This document shows positions 35,788 through 44,133 of a stretch of DNA of 64,000 bases, piece after piece (the first letter of the stretch is position 1; every line of letters starts with the position of its first letter). The stretch is from Paenibacillus sp. LS1. Lineage in GTDB: Bacteria; Bacillota; Bacilli; Paenibacillales; Paenibacillaceae. Both the position numbers and the translations under genes were made by a program. Below the pieces are notes generated by a model. That model was not told the DNA's origin. It saw only the letters and a list, made by a program, of their open reading frames with translations, and did not search any database. Location of the stretch: the NCBI RefSeq assembly GCF_026013365.1, contig NZ_JAPDOE010000005.1, forward strand, positions 232,088-296,087, given 5' to 3'.

Positions 35788-35991
35788 ATGCTAAATACAA
35801 ATTTGCAAGTAACCTGTTCTGAGTGCAAGAACGAGACGATAATACAAATTAATCAATCTGACCTTGAAAGTTATCAAAATGGTAGTCTTGCCCAGCATGC
35901 TTTTCCTTACTTGTCTGCTGCCGATAGAGAACTAATTATTTCAAATATTTGTGGACCTTGTTTTGGAACTTTGTTTGCTGATGAAGCGTGA
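35788..35991 (+). CDS. Small zinc-ribbon protein
   Basis: 67 residues from ATG 35788; a GTG at 35752 is an alternative. CSEC near the N-terminus and CGPC near the end, 46 residues apart, form a probable zinc site. Function unknown. Confidence 0.5.
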   Translation: MLNTNLQVTCSECKNETIIQINQSDLESYQNGSLAQHAFPYLSAADRELIISNICGPCFGTLFADEA

Positions 35992-36055
35992 AATCGCATT
36001 TATGAATATTAACCTTAACTTGTATGAAGGAGACTTCCATTACTAAGGTGATCTT

Positions 36056-36208
36056 TTGATTCTATTGTTGAACCATGTTACTATGTAAACATTAAATCAG
36101 ATTATTTCTAGGCTCCTGCATGCGCGAGAGAGCCCTTTAAAGCACATTCCAATTATGAACATATAAGTGAAAGTCAACTTATACGTCCAATTTGGAGTGT
36201 GCTTTTTC
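36056..36208 (+). promoter_or_regulatory. Promoter and class I attenuator leader
   Basis: Promoter TTGATT (36056-36061), 17 bp, TACTAT (36079-36084). Class I hairpin GGCTC/GAGCC (36111-36115, 36130-36134), unpaired C, TGC/GCG, loop ATGC. Terminator AAAGCACATTCC (36139-36150) pairs with GGAGTGTGCTTT, ending in a T tract near 36207, with an inner TATAAGT/ACTTATA hairpin. Confidence 0.8.
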
Positions 36209-36229
36209 AATTTCAAGGAGGAATCGAAG

Positions 36230-36424
36230 ATGGATTTAGAAGAACATCAATTACGCATTGAACGATTACGAAGTAAAAGCCGTAAGACCACCGAACAAGA
36301 GAATATGAATGCACTGATTGACGGAATAATTAACGATGAACTCTCTATCAAAGACGTACTGTCATTCACAACTATTCCTGAAAAGGAAATCATAAGAATG
36401 ATCGAAGAGCGCCAAGTCAAGTAA
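36230..36424 (+). CDS. Small helical protein
   Basis: 64 residues from ATG 36230 behind CAAGGAGG. Highly charged with a final helix-turn-helix-like segment SIKDVLSFTTIPEKEIIRMI, so it may be a small DNA-binding protein or a fragment of an invertase-type HTH. It sits behind a class I leader. Confidence 0.6.
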   Translation: MDLEEHQLRIERLRSKSRKTTEQENMNALIDGIINDELSIKDVLSFTTIPEKEIIRMIEERQVK

Positions 36425-36440
36425 ATCTTATAGTTTCTTA

Positions 36441-36484
36441 CCCTCTGCACGGGGAAAATACATGTTCTCCCGTGCAGGAGGGGA
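36441..36484 (+). promoter_or_regulatory. Hairpin sequestering the ribosome site
   Basis: CCCTC-TGCACGGG (36441-36453) pairs with CCCGTGCAG-GAGGG (36469-36482). The right arm contains the Shine-Dalgarno GGAGGGG of the TTG-started gene at 36489, so folding would block translation. No T tract follows, so this is not a terminator. Confidence 0.7.
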
Positions 36485-36488
36485 ACAC

Positions 36489-37358
36489 TTGGAGAAATTA
36501 ACAATGGATTATAATATAACTCGATTCAGTCAAGAACAACTGTACAAGCTGCAACTTGATGTAGAAATGTTTGCCACACACACAAATGGACTACCAAAGT
36601 CACATAGAGATGTTTTCACTAAAAAGGGATGGTTACTCGCATTTCTTTACGGTTACGATAGCTTACTATGGGGCCGCTGGGACTATTGGATGGATATAGT
36701 CGCAAAGGGAACGATTCAAGGTAGTGGTCCTATCCCTCAGATTAACTGGAGTAGTAAAGGCCAAACAGGTGTTACACAAACACTGAAGATGTTTGAGACA
36801 TGCTTAAACCATCCGGAATCAACCATTCATACTTTTGCCGAGTGGCTACTCTGGTCATTAAATACGAACGATGTGAAGGAACTTAAAATTTCGGAAGAGT
36901 TAAATGAACATTACTATAGAAAGTTTGATTTATTCCAGGTGCTTGATCATCCTTTTGATTATCTATCAGAAGCCCTGATGCACGAAACAGGAAAAGGGTA
37001 TCATTCTAGCCTGGGCTATTATCCGACACCGCTGTCAATAACTCAGTTGATGGCGTCATTAACGTATGGAGTAAAAAACGCAGAGGATCACAAAAAGCAA
37101 ACCGCTTACGATCCTTGTGTTGGTTGTGGGGCGTTATTACTTCCTGCCTCCAATTATTATCTTAGAGCATATGCGCAGGACATTTCACTTATTGCTACCC
37201 AATTATGTAAGATCCAATTTCTATTTTATGCACCATGGTTTGCTTATCCAGCTAATGTAAAAGGTTTTGATGAGGAGTCAGAACCCATTCAGGTCTCAAT
37301 AAGTCCTGAAGGAGAAGGGCAGTTTGTATTCAATTTCGAAGAACTCATTACCTCATGA
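36489..37358 (+). CDS. N6-adenine methyltransferase-like protein lacking the NPPY motif
   Basis: 289 residues from TTG 36489 (GGAGGGG). Residues 175-240 match the HsdM/N6_Mtase start: GYYPTPLSITQLMASL, then motif I YDPCVGCGALLLPASNY (207-223), then AYAQDISLIATQLCKIQFL. The protein ends 58 residues later with no [ND]PP[YF] catalytic motif. It could bind S-adenosylmethionine or DNA but should not methylate. It is either truncated or a regulator. A hairpin hides its ribosome site. Confidence 0.65.
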   Translation: MEKLTMDYNITRFSQEQLYKLQLDVEMFATHTNGLPKSHRDVFTKKGWLLAFLYGYDSLLWGRWDYWMDIVAKGTIQGSGPIPQINWSSKGQTGVTQTLKMFETCLNHPESTIHTFAEWLLWSLNTNDVKELKISEELNEHYYRKFDLFQVLDHPFDYLSEALMHETGKGYHSSLGYYPTPLSITQLMASLTYGVKNAEDHKKQTAYDPCVGCGALLLPASNYYLRAYAQDISLIATQLCKIQFLFYAPWFAYPANVKGFDEESEPIQVSISPEGEGQFVFNFEELITS

Positions 37359-37373
37359 AGGAGATAGATCAAG

Positions 37374-37553
37374 ATGACAAGAGTTACATTTAAAACATAT
37401 GGCGAGATTAAACATATGTTTATCGAAGAAACCGAAGTAGAAGCCGTTGAGACGTGGGGTAACTTATGGGGGAGAAATAGTTTACATACTGAGATTATCC
37501 ATGTAGGTAATGCAACGAGCACATCTGATTTTGGAGGATTTGTTAAACAATAA
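37374..37553 (+). CDS. Small hypothetical protein, 59 residues
   Basis: ATG 37374 follows GAAGGAGATAG; 15 nt after the methyltransferase-like gene. Beta-rich (MTRVTFKTYGEIKHMFIEET). No family. Confidence 0.55.
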   Translation: MTRVTFKTYGEIKHMFIEETEVEAVETWGNLWGRNSLHTEIIHVGNATSTSDFGGFVKQ

Positions 37554-37560
37554 TAGTAAG

Positions 37561-37593
37561 AAAAGCTCCTGTCACTGACAGGAGCTTTTTCTA
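37561..37593. terminator. Bidirectional terminator
   Basis: AAAAGCTCCTGTC (37561-37573) pairs with GACAGGAGCTTTT (37577-37589), between converging genes. Confidence 0.9.
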
Positions 37594-37971
37594 TTCGGAG
37601 AGATCATTCCTCTCGGATACTCTCCTTTTATTATCGTAATCCTTCGGGTCGATAATTTCATCATGGCCAGATAAGAGCTCAGGATTAAACAGTTTTAAAG
37701 CGATGCCCATTCTCATAGGAAGGTTGAATTCTCCTAGCTTCGTTAAATATAGGAGCGACCCCGCACAATAGGTAGCATCATCAACCTGATCGACTTTATC
37801 CGTTTTGTTGTAATCAATGGTTTTATGACAATGAAACGGCCGATCTTCGTGCAGCGAGTGAACAATGTCCTGCATCCGATTTGGATGAAGAGAGGGAAGC
37901 ATCGTTCCATCCTTCCGGAATGGGCAATCCGCGCAAGGTTTCTTCAAGCTAAAAATACGATTAACATCCAT
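37591..37971 (-). CDS. Cys-rich DUF6283-like protein
   Basis: 126 residues from ATG 37971 behind AAAGGAAG. The signature KPCADCPFRKDGT, then RPFHCHKTIDYNK and a later CAGSLLYL matches a family of small phage and plasmid proteins with conserved Cys/His (PCxxCPFR ... PFxCHK ... CAG), probably metal-binding. Function unknown. Confidence 0.65.
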   Translation of the reverse strand: MDVNRIFSLKKPCADCPFRKDGTMLPSLHPNRMQDIVHSLHEDRPFHCHKTIDYNKTDKVDQVDDATYCAGSLLYLTKLGEFNLPMRMGIALKLFNPELLSGHDEIIDPKDYDNKRRVSERNDLSE

Positions 37972-38148
37972 ATGTATCAACTTCCTTTAAACGATTTACA
38001 ATCACTTCATTCCTTCTCACCTCAATTTTACTACACTATTAAGGCCAGAGATAATTTGCACCCCATTTTTTTATAGTGATCTACTTCATTTCAAATAACG
38101 GAGGACATGTTTAAGATCAAAGTATAATTGAGAAGGGGAGTTTTAAGG

Positions 38149-38829
38149 ATGAAATTCAAAAGGCTTTTCATTCTATGTGCAGCGGTTATTGTGGTTTGTG
38201 CTATGGCCATATTGCTAGCATTCATGAATAAAGAAGATTCACTCGATACCTTGCCGAATTATACCCTAGATAAAGAGAAAATCGTTGTGGACGGTTTTAA
38301 CTATGAGAACCAACCTGTCTTAGGGTCACCTCAAGCAAAAGTTAAAGTAATTGAATTTGCTGATTTCAAATGTCCAGCGTGTCGAAATTGGTCATCGGAT
38401 CACTTTCAAACATTGAAGAGAGACTACATCGATACAGGTAAAGTACAGTTCTACTTTGCTAATTACGCGTTCCTTGATCGTGATTCATACCTTGCTGGTA
38501 TAGCTGGGGAAGCCATATACCAACAGAGTAATGAGAAGTTTTGGGAGTTCTATGAACTGCTATATCAAAACCAGGGTGACCCAACGACCATATGGGCCAC
38601 ACCTAAATTTTTAGTTGACCTGGTTAAGCAAAACATGGAAGGAATCGATATGGAGCTCTTTCAAAAGAATCTAAAGAACTTTGATTACTTACACCAGGTT
38701 AAGGAAGATTACAAAATAGGGGGTTACTACGGGGTAAATGGTACCCCTACCTTTTTCATCAATGATCAAATTGTCAGAATTTCCTCTTATGAAGACTTGT
38801 TTAGACAAATCGATACCGTAATAGAATAG
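38149..38829 (+). CDS. DsbA/BdbD-like thiol-disulfide oxidoreductase
   Basis: 226 residues from ATG 38149 behind AAGGGGAG. An N-terminal membrane anchor (LFILCAAVIVVCAMAILLAF) places the catalytic domain outside. VIEFADFKCPACRNW has the active site C75-P-A-C78, and NGTPTFFIND carries the cis-Pro loop. It should oxidise Cys pairs of exported proteins, possibly conjugation or surface proteins. It stands alone with a terminator; no DsbB-like partner lies next to it. Confidence 0.85.
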   Translation: MKFKRLFILCAAVIVVCAMAILLAFMNKEDSLDTLPNYTLDKEKIVVDGFNYENQPVLGSPQAKVKVIEFADFKCPACRNWSSDHFQTLKRDYIDTGKVQFYFANYAFLDRDSYLAGIAGEAIYQQSNEKFWEFYELLYQNQGDPTTIWATPKFLVDLVKQNMEGIDMELFQKNLKNFDYLHQVKEDYKIGGYYGVNGTPTFFINDQIVRISSYEDLFRQIDTVIE

Positions 38830-38836
38830 CATGAAG

Positions 38837-38867
38837 AAGCCCACCTGCAGCTGGTGGGCTTTTTTCA
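38837..38867 (+). terminator. Intrinsic terminator
   Basis: AAGCCCACC (38837-38845) pairs with GGTGGGCTT (38853-38861), followed by T5. Confidence 0.9.
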
Positions 38868-38967
38868 TATGTTCTTACAAAGTGGAGCTTACTTTCATTA
38901 CTCGATTACAAGCAGTACAGGTACAATAGAGAACATTATATGTGTTTTCGTTCGAGGAGGACTTAAA

Positions 38968-39159
38968 ATTACGTACGTATTGTTGGTACTTGCTGTCATA
39001 GGTTTTGTTGTTTCTTCTATGAAGATGTCTCGTCTAATTAAGAACTACCAGGCCACTGATCATCACTGGTATAACCTTAGTTACTGTCTGTTTTCCTGTG
39101 GTGTCCATGTCCTGTTATTTTGTGCGTTTGTACCGGTACCAGCAAATTGGATGAAATAA
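38968..39159 (+). CDS. Two-TM small protein, possible ATT start
   Basis: The frame is open from 38854, but the only good ribosome site (GAGGAGG) stands 8 nt before an ATT at 38968, and a promoter-like TACAAT lies near 38930. From there 63 residues contain two membrane helices (YVLLVLAVIGFVVSS; YCLFSCGVHVLLFCAFVPVP). A 3' remnant of the same gene lies at 39850-39927. The start is uncertain. Confidence 0.5.
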   Translation: MTYVLLVLAVIGFVVSSMKMSRLIKNYQATDHHWYNLSYCLFSCGVHVLLFCAFVPVPANWMK

Positions 39160-39161
39160 AC

Positions 39162-39330
39162 ACCCAGCCCGAAAAACCTGCTTATCTCATCTTATACAAT
39201 TCCCCCAAGGTGAGCTGGAGACTTTAAGGATCGTGCACATTGCGTTTCAAATCAACCAGGCAAAATCGGTTTTTAATCAAATCGCATTTCTTCTAGATTG
39301 TGTGATCTATCCTTTAGGGTAGATCCTTCA
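39162..39330 (-). pseudogene. Decayed copy of the DUF4238 gene 3' end
   Basis: On the minus strand this piece matches the 3' part of the intact gene at 39950-41032: shared blocks around TCATCTTATAC, GAGCTGGAGACTTTA versus GAGCTGGCAGCTTTA, and TCAACCAGGCAAAATCGGT versus TCAACCAGGAAAAATCGAT, with an internal deletion. The reading frame is lost. It follows the two-TM gene as the intact gene follows that gene's remnant. Confidence 0.75.
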
Positions 39331-39357
39331 ATAAATACACACCAAGGAGTCGAAACA

Positions 39358-39747
39358 ATGTTAAATTTTGAATATTCAGTTGCTATTGATGCATCTCAAA
39401 TAGAGGGGATTCAATTAACATGTAAGATCAGTTACAGTGATCCTGTATTTGAGCAGAGAATCATTAACATTCTGAAAATCCAGAGTCTTTATTTTTATGT
39501 TGATGATGAAGAAGGAACTTGGTTGACAAAAAAATTAGGGGACGAAATAAATATGAAAATTTTCTTAAGTGATCGATTATTTAATTTCAGAAAAATTAAC
39601 GATGAATTCAGACAAAAAGAAATATTCATCCCTGTGAAATATTTTGAAAATCTAGAACGAGTAAAGTATCTGTTCGAAAAGAAGATAAGAAAAGTATTCA
39701 AGAAGGAAATCAAATATTTTAATGAGCTAAGCGCAGTAAATATATAA
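39358..39747 (+). CDS. Hypothetical protein, 129 residues
   Basis: ATG 39358 behind CAAGGAG. Strand-rich N-half (FEYSVAIDASQIEG, SLYFYVDDEEGTW) and a lysine-rich C-terminal helix (KYLFEKKIRKVFKKEIKYF). It lies between the two copies of the duplicated module. No family. Confidence 0.6.
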   Translation: MLNFEYSVAIDASQIEGIQLTCKISYSDPVFEQRIINILKIQSLYFYVDDEEGTWLTKKLGDEINMKIFLSDRLFNFRKINDEFRQKEIFIPVKYFENLERVKYLFEKKIRKVFKKEIKYFNELSAVNI

Positions 39748-39796
39748 TCATAAGAGCTCATTAAAATATTTTTAATGAAAATTAAATCTAACAAAA

Positions 39797-39840
39797 AAAA
39801 GTCTAAATGAGGTGTACGCTCATTTAAACTTTTGACCGGC
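39797..39840. terminator. Terminator, repeated copy 1
   Basis: AAGTCTAAATGAG pairs with CTCATTTAAACTT around a short GTGTACG loop, with A and T tracts. The sequence through GACCGGCTT is nearly repeated at 41148-41190. Confidence 0.8.
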
Positions 39841-39849
39841 TTTTATAAG

Positions 39850-39927
39850 TTACTTTCCTTTTTTCTGTGCGATCCATATCCTATTTTGCGGTGCTTTTGT
39901 TCCGGTACCGGCGAATTGGATTAAATA
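39850..39927 (+). pseudogene. 3' remnant of the two-TM gene
   Basis: The sequence reads FCAIHILFCGAFVPVPANWI and ends with a Lys codon before the stop, matching the end of the protein at 38968-39159 (HVLLFCAFVPVPANWMK). The 5' part is missing. With the decayed DUF4238 copy it shows a tandem duplication followed by reciprocal decay. Confidence 0.75.
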
Positions 39928-39949
39928 AAAATCGAGCCTGAAAATCCGA

Positions 39950-41032
39950 TTAGCTCATCTTATACTCTTCCTCACGTTGTCTTAAATATTCATGAATAGC
40001 AGCAGACGATCGATGTAATCCGCCTATATGAGCTGGCAGCTTTAGGGATTCTGAAAATTTAGTAAACTTCAACCAGGAAAAATCGATGTTTTTTCTTACT
40101 CGGTTGCTTCTAAATTGTATTATGTGTCCTTCACTTGATTTGAGTGAAGAAAATTTAGTAATCTCTCGATCTAGATCAGCTATTTTGGGATCATTTCTAC
40201 ACTTTCGGTGTAGCTCTTTTATATAATCTTCTTTTGTTTTTTGAGCACAAAATACATTGTTGTGAGCATTTAAGAAAAATAACTGATTCAGTTGATCAAC
40301 TTCTTTTGCTTTTCTCAGCGAAAGAATATTCTTCTCTTGTTGGGGAATATGGTAAATGTCCTTGTCGTAGAGGAGAATGCACACATGTGGAGAAAGGGGG
40401 ATAAAGAATTGCGCTCCCCTACTTATGTTTCCAAATCCCCCGTAATATTGTTTTTTTAAATAGAATGAATTATACCGTACCACGGGATAATCCGAGGTTA
40501 TAAATTGTCTTGTCCCACCCGTTCTCTCTATAATTAATAAAGGTTCTAAATCAAGGACCAGTTCAAGATTTTCAATAGCTTGTTGGATAGCCACGTTAGC
40601 TGGCTCATTTATAGTTATTTGGTATTTGTCTAAATCAACTTCTTTAAATTGAGGGTTTAATTCCATTTTTGCTTTGAGCACACTTTCAAACGTATGATTG
40701 AGCGATTCAGCTGTCTTCAAGTGGCGCGCTTCACTGGTTAAGATAAACCATAATAGTTCTGCGTAATCCTCGAGTTCATCAGGAAGAGTGTTTGTTTTTA
40801 AAATATTTTGAATAATTAGAGCTGATGGGGTTTCAATTTTCTCACCCAGAAAATTCTCTGTTTGATTGTCAGCTCCATAAAAATTATTTCTTTGACACAT
40901 GTTCTTAATGGAAGCTTCACCTACAAACAATCCTCTAGATAGATTAAAGCTTGCGATAGACTTTTTACTTTCAGAGAAGTTCCTCAGATAAAACTTAGGT
41001 ACATAGTGTTGCCTGTTTTTCTCAGCCATCAT
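39950..41032 (-). CDS. DUF4238 family protein
   Basis: About 360 residues. The N-terminus NRQHYVPKFYLRNFSESK is the hallmark of DUF4238, followed by helices with LLWFILTSEARHLKTAE and a core SDYPVVRYNSFYLKKQYYGG...FFIPLSPHVCILLYD. These proteins occur sporadically on mobile elements and are sometimes counted among defence candidates; the activity is unknown. Start is one of clustered GTG/ATG codons at 41029-41038. It is the intact copy of a duplicated module. Confidence 0.78.
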   Translation of the reverse strand: MMAEKNRQHYVPKFYLRNFSESKKSIASFNLSRGLFVGEASIKNMCQRNNFYGADNQTENFLGEKIETPSALIIQNILKTNTLPDELEDYAELLWFILTSEARHLKTAESLNHTFESVLKAKMELNPQFKEVDLDKYQITINEPANVAIQQAIENLELVLDLEPLLIIERTGGTRQFITSDYPVVRYNSFYLKKQYYGGFGNISRGAQFFIPLSPHVCILLYDKDIYHIPQQEKNILSLRKAKEVDQLNQLFFLNAHNNVFCAQKTKEDYIKELHRKCRNDPKIADLDREITKFSSLKSSEGHIIQFRSNRVRKNIDFSWLKFTKFSESLKLPAHIGGLHRSSAAIHEYLRQREEEYKMS

Positions 41033-41147
41033 ATTCACCCAATCTCTTTGTTATTGATCTCACCTAAAAGATGTATACCTAGTTAATTCAGATTATGCAT
41101 AATCTCTTGATAAATCATATCCTATCATGCCTATATTAAAACAAACA

Positions 41148-41190
41148 AAAAAAGTTTAAATGAGCTGTACGCTCATTTAAACTTTTAACC
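41148..41190. terminator. Terminator, repeated copy 2
   Basis: AAGTTTAAATGAG pairs with CTCATTTAAACTT; near-identical to the copy at 39797. It overlaps the last codons of the minus-strand gene that follows, so it serves that gene. Confidence 0.8.
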
Positions 41191-41566
41191 GGCTTATAAT
41201 TTTCTTGCGATTAACCTTAAATTCTTCCTTTAAATCTTTATTATAAGTAACGACTATAGAGAAAGTTCCTGATCCATGTTCAACAATCTGCATATATTCG
41301 ACTTCACGTTTTTCTTTCAGAATCGTTGAATGAATCATACTTAATGCATCCACCAAATTAATCTCAGACTTCATTTTGAGAGCTGTGAACAGGTATGTAA
41401 TTCCACAAATAAAAAGAACCAATAAAGGTATCCATCTTATCCATGGAATAATCTCAAATAAATATTGAACATCATCGACCCACCAAATATAAAATACACT
41501 TACTAAAAATAAGACTGCATAAAATTGATACTTTATTAGTTTGTGTTCAATCAAGTCATTAGACAT
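41177..41566 (-). CDS. Two-TM protein, paralogue A
   Basis: 129 residues: two membrane helices (YQFYAVLFLVSVFYIWW; WIPLLVLFICGITYLFTAL), then a cytoplasmic strand-rich domain (FSIVVTYNKDLKEEFKVNRK). The neighbour at 41596 has the same plan and shared residues, so they are tandem duplicates. Function unknown. Confidence 0.7.
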   Translation of the reverse strand: MSNDLIEHKLIKYQFYAVLFLVSVFYIWWVDDVQYLFEIIPWIRWIPLLVLFICGITYLFTALKMKSEINLVDALSMIHSTILKEKREVEYMQIVEHGSGTFSIVVTYNKDLKEEFKVNRKKIISRLKV

Positions 41567-41595
41567 TTTATCATCCCCTAAGTTAACTATATTGT

Positions 41596-42060
41596 TTATG
41601 TTATTAACGGAACATATCTCCGTTCTATAATCACTTTTCTTTCAACCGTAAACAATTCACTATGTCCTTCAGAAAATTCAACTAATATTAAGAACTTTTC
41701 ACCTGTTTGATCCATAAGCTGGATAAAGCTAATCTTACCACCCTCATCAAGAATAGTTTTTCTTACCACTCTTATTGAATCGAATAGCATTTTTTGTGGA
41801 TTTGCTCTATGTTTAGAGGCTTTGTACAATATTCCACTAAGAATAAGAAGAATGAAAGGCAGCCACCTAATAACAAACAGTGAAGAAGAGAGTAGAATTC
41901 TTAGATCTATGCACCATGTATAGTATATGCTTACTAGGATTATGAATAAATAAAATTGATACTCCATTGATTTGTGATCGATAATTCTCCCAAACAATTC
42001 TGATCCCTCCAGGGCATTTTTCCTTTTGTTATCATACCTCAGATACCATTTCTTGTACAT
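41596..42060 (-). CDS. Two-TM protein, paralogue B
   Basis: 154 residues with EYQFYLFIILVSIYYTWCID and RWLPFILLILSGILYKASK as membrane helices, and a domain FLILVEFSEGHSELFTVERK like that of its neighbour. It has an extra N-terminal 25 residues. The hairpin GAAGCTT/AAGCTTC (about 42063-42081) lies just before its ribosome site GGGTGAA. Confidence 0.7.
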   Translation of the reverse strand: MYKKWYLRYDNKRKNALEGSELFGRIIDHKSMEYQFYLFIILVSIYYTWCIDLRILLSSSLFVIRWLPFILLILSGILYKASKHRANPQKMLFDSIRVVRKTILDEGGKISFIQLMDQTGEKFLILVEFSEGHSELFTVERKVIIERRYVPLIT

Positions 42061-42099
42061 TTCACCCGAAGCTTACTTCAAGCTTCAATTTTCCTTGTT

Positions 42100-42279
42100 A
42101 ATGTGATAGGATATCAACATATATTTTTATTTTTTTATTGGATTCTGACATGCGTTAAGGATCATGTTCAAATCATCTTTAAAGCGTTTCTTCGAGATTA
42201 TGATCAACCAATTGGTTGAATTTCGCTTTGCGATCATACTCTGGGAGAAGCGCTTTTTTGCGTTCTCATCACAACCCAA
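42100..42279 (+). promoter_or_regulatory. Class I attenuator leader
   Basis: Class I hairpin GATTC/GGATC (42141-42145, 42159-42163; one U-G pair), unpaired T, GAC/GTT, loop ATGC. The terminator AAAGCGTTTCTTC (42181-42193) pairs with GGGAGAAGCGCTTT, ending in T6 near 42259, with inner TATGATC/GATCATA and AACCAATTGGTT stems. The element TCACAACCCA lies at 42269-42278. The promoter is less clear. Confidence 0.75.
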
Positions 42280-42299
42280 ATCATTTAAAGGAGAAAATT

Positions 42300-42731
42300 A
42301 TGCAAACTGAATCAAACAACATCACCCCAACCTTCATCAGCTTATCTCACCAATTTCACAATGTACATTCAGAAACGCTAGTGCCAGTCTCCAATGGAAA
42401 CACTCTGGGAACAGCAATGGATGCTCTCTTACGGAGTAGTCAGTTACAAGACATGGTGTACTTCTACACTCAAATCGATAATCTGTGGGTGATTTACTCC
42501 GGAGAGCTTAATCATGAGAACACATCGAATTCAATTGGGGTCGTTGCTGCAATTGAGATCGCAGAGGGAGAATATGATTATCGGGTTAATTTGATTCATG
42601 GTTTCACGTATACCCATGATATCAACCTGGCGACTATCTTTCCTATCAATCAGCATTCATTAAGAAAAGATAGTAGCGAGATTCTTGTGCCCGTTACTCA
42701 AGTAAGTGGTCAAATAAAAAGAATATTCTAA
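42300..42731 (+). CDS. Hypothetical protein, 143 residues
   Basis: ATG 42300 behind AAAGGAG; the longer frame runs back through the terminator. Alternating strands (MVYFYTQIDNLWVIYSGEL; GEYDYRVNLIHGFTYTHD). No family. It forms an operon with the next gene. Confidence 0.65.
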   Translation: MQTESNNITPTFISLSHQFHNVHSETLVPVSNGNTLGTAMDALLRSSQLQDMVYFYTQIDNLWVIYSGELNHENTSNSIGVVAAIEIAEGEYDYRVNLIHGFTYTHDINLATIFPINQHSLRKDSSEILVPVTQVSGQIKRIF

Positions 42732-42763
42732 ATCAATCAAAAATAGAAAGAGGAACATCAATC

Positions 42764-43426
42764 ATGAATTATAACATCACTGCAGGTTCAATCGTCGTAA
42801 CAGCTGACGCACGTTACTTAGTAATCTCAGCTTTGGAGCAAACCGAATATAAATACATAACAATAGGAGAAGGGGAATGGTCACTCTGTGAGTCAACATT
42901 CTCAACTCCACTGGATCTGCTTCTTCATCTTCAGAAGAATTCCGACATCATACGTGTCATTTCAGATGAAGATGTATTACCTTTGATACCATGGGGGGAC
43001 GAAGAGGGCAAAGACCAAATTAATCCGGACCAAGGACCTTTCTTAATAAGGGTGAAAGATAAAGAGCACTTCATCTACTTATCCGAATGTAGTGGTGAAG
43101 AAGGCTATACTGATGATATTGATCAGGCTAAATTGTTTATCCATTACAGCGAGTTACCACCGTTACAGAGAGATGAAGAGGTATGTTTTGCTCCAGACCA
43201 TCTGCCACAACGCATAGTTTCCATCCAAGGATATTCTTATATCTATAACATCGAGACCAATGCAACCTCCATAGTGTTCGACAAGATTTTATCTAAAATA
43301 TCTCAAACAGATACTACCTATTCTGATGATGATATTTTACCTGAGCTGATTGCTCATGGTTTTACTGCTGCCAAAGTTGAGAAACATTGCCCAAATCCAG
43401 ATCAAGTAATTCCTTTTAAGTGGTAG
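42764..43426 (+). CDS. Hypothetical acidic protein, 220 residues
   Basis: ATG behind AAAGAGGAAC. Beta-rich and acidic (AGSIVVTADARYLVISALEQ; GPFLIRVKDKEHFIYLSECS). The C-terminal 40 residues are helical and acidic. No family. A terminator follows. Confidence 0.65.
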   Translation: MNYNITAGSIVVTADARYLVISALEQTEYKYITIGEGEWSLCESTFSTPLDLLLHLQKNSDIIRVISDEDVLPLIPWGDEEGKDQINPDQGPFLIRVKDKEHFIYLSECSGEEGYTDDIDQAKLFIHYSELPPLQRDEEVCFAPDHLPQRIVSIQGYSYIYNIETNATSIVFDKILSKISQTDTTYSDDDILPELIAHGFTAAKVEKHCPNPDQVIPFKW

Positions 43427-43438
43427 ATCATAAAAGAC

Positions 43439-43476
43439 AAAAAGACAACCTTCTATTATAGAAGGTTGTCTTTTTG
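43439..43476. terminator. Bidirectional terminator
   Basis: AAAAAGACAACCTTCT pairs with AGAAGGTTGTCTTTTT around ATTAT, between converging genes. Confidence 0.92.
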
Positions 43477-43515
43477 TCTTTGTACTTTAATTGAGTGGTC
43501 ACAAGGCTAATTTGG

Positions 43516-44016
43516 CTAATAACTCATACTTGCGTTTGGTTGCAGTAATGGAATAGTAACTACCTCTTGTGTATGCTGACTGTAAGTTAATATCGTAGCC
43601 TCAGATGGAATGTTTGCATCATTAAGTTCGATAAGCACAACATGCCCCCTATACGATAAGAGATTAACCTGATGGGCTGTATTCTCCGGAAGAGGAGGCA
43701 GCACTATTTTAGAAATCTCTGAGCGATATGCATTTGCTGAGCTGGCTATGAAGCGATCAAGCTTATCCTGCACGGTATCCCAGGCTTGTTTCAGACGCTT
43801 AAGATACCCATCAGACTCTTGCCACGAACCGGATGGTTTCAACCTTGCATAGTGAAGGAATCTATCTTCTAGGGAATCATAAAAGTATCCGGAACCCCAT
43901 TGGGTGGGATAGCACCTTCCTGCAATAATACCCTGTTGATCAACCCATTCTTCCGGTACATTTGTTTCCAAAATATAAGTGTCATTACTTTCTACCAAAT
44001 ATTGTTCTCCGAACAT
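43516..44016 (-). CDS. Hypothetical protein, 166 residues
   Basis: Contains YPTQWGSGYFYDSLEDRFLH and LKRLKQAWDTVQDKLDRFIA. No family or motif recognised. The ribosome site AAGGAG precedes the ATG. Confidence 0.6.
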   Translation of the reverse strand: MFGEQYLVESNDTYILETNVPEEWVDQQGIIAGRCYPTQWGSGYFYDSLEDRFLHYARLKPSGSWQESDGYLKRLKQAWDTVQDKLDRFIASSANAYRSEISKIVLPPLPENTAHQVNLLSYRGHVVLIELNDANIPSEATILTYSQHTQEVVTIPLLQPNASMSY

Positions 44017-44133
44017 GTTCTACTCCTTTTAAAGCAAAATATCAATAAGAGTTCATCGTACTCTTAACGTACATTTTTCGAGGGATAGAGTCAAATTCAG
44101 GCGGAACGTTTGAGAATTGAGTTGTTAAGTTGA

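Noticed and set aside
42216..42299. N-terminal extension of the gene at 42300
   Set aside because: It is the terminator hairpin read as protein; AAAGGAG precedes ATG 42300.
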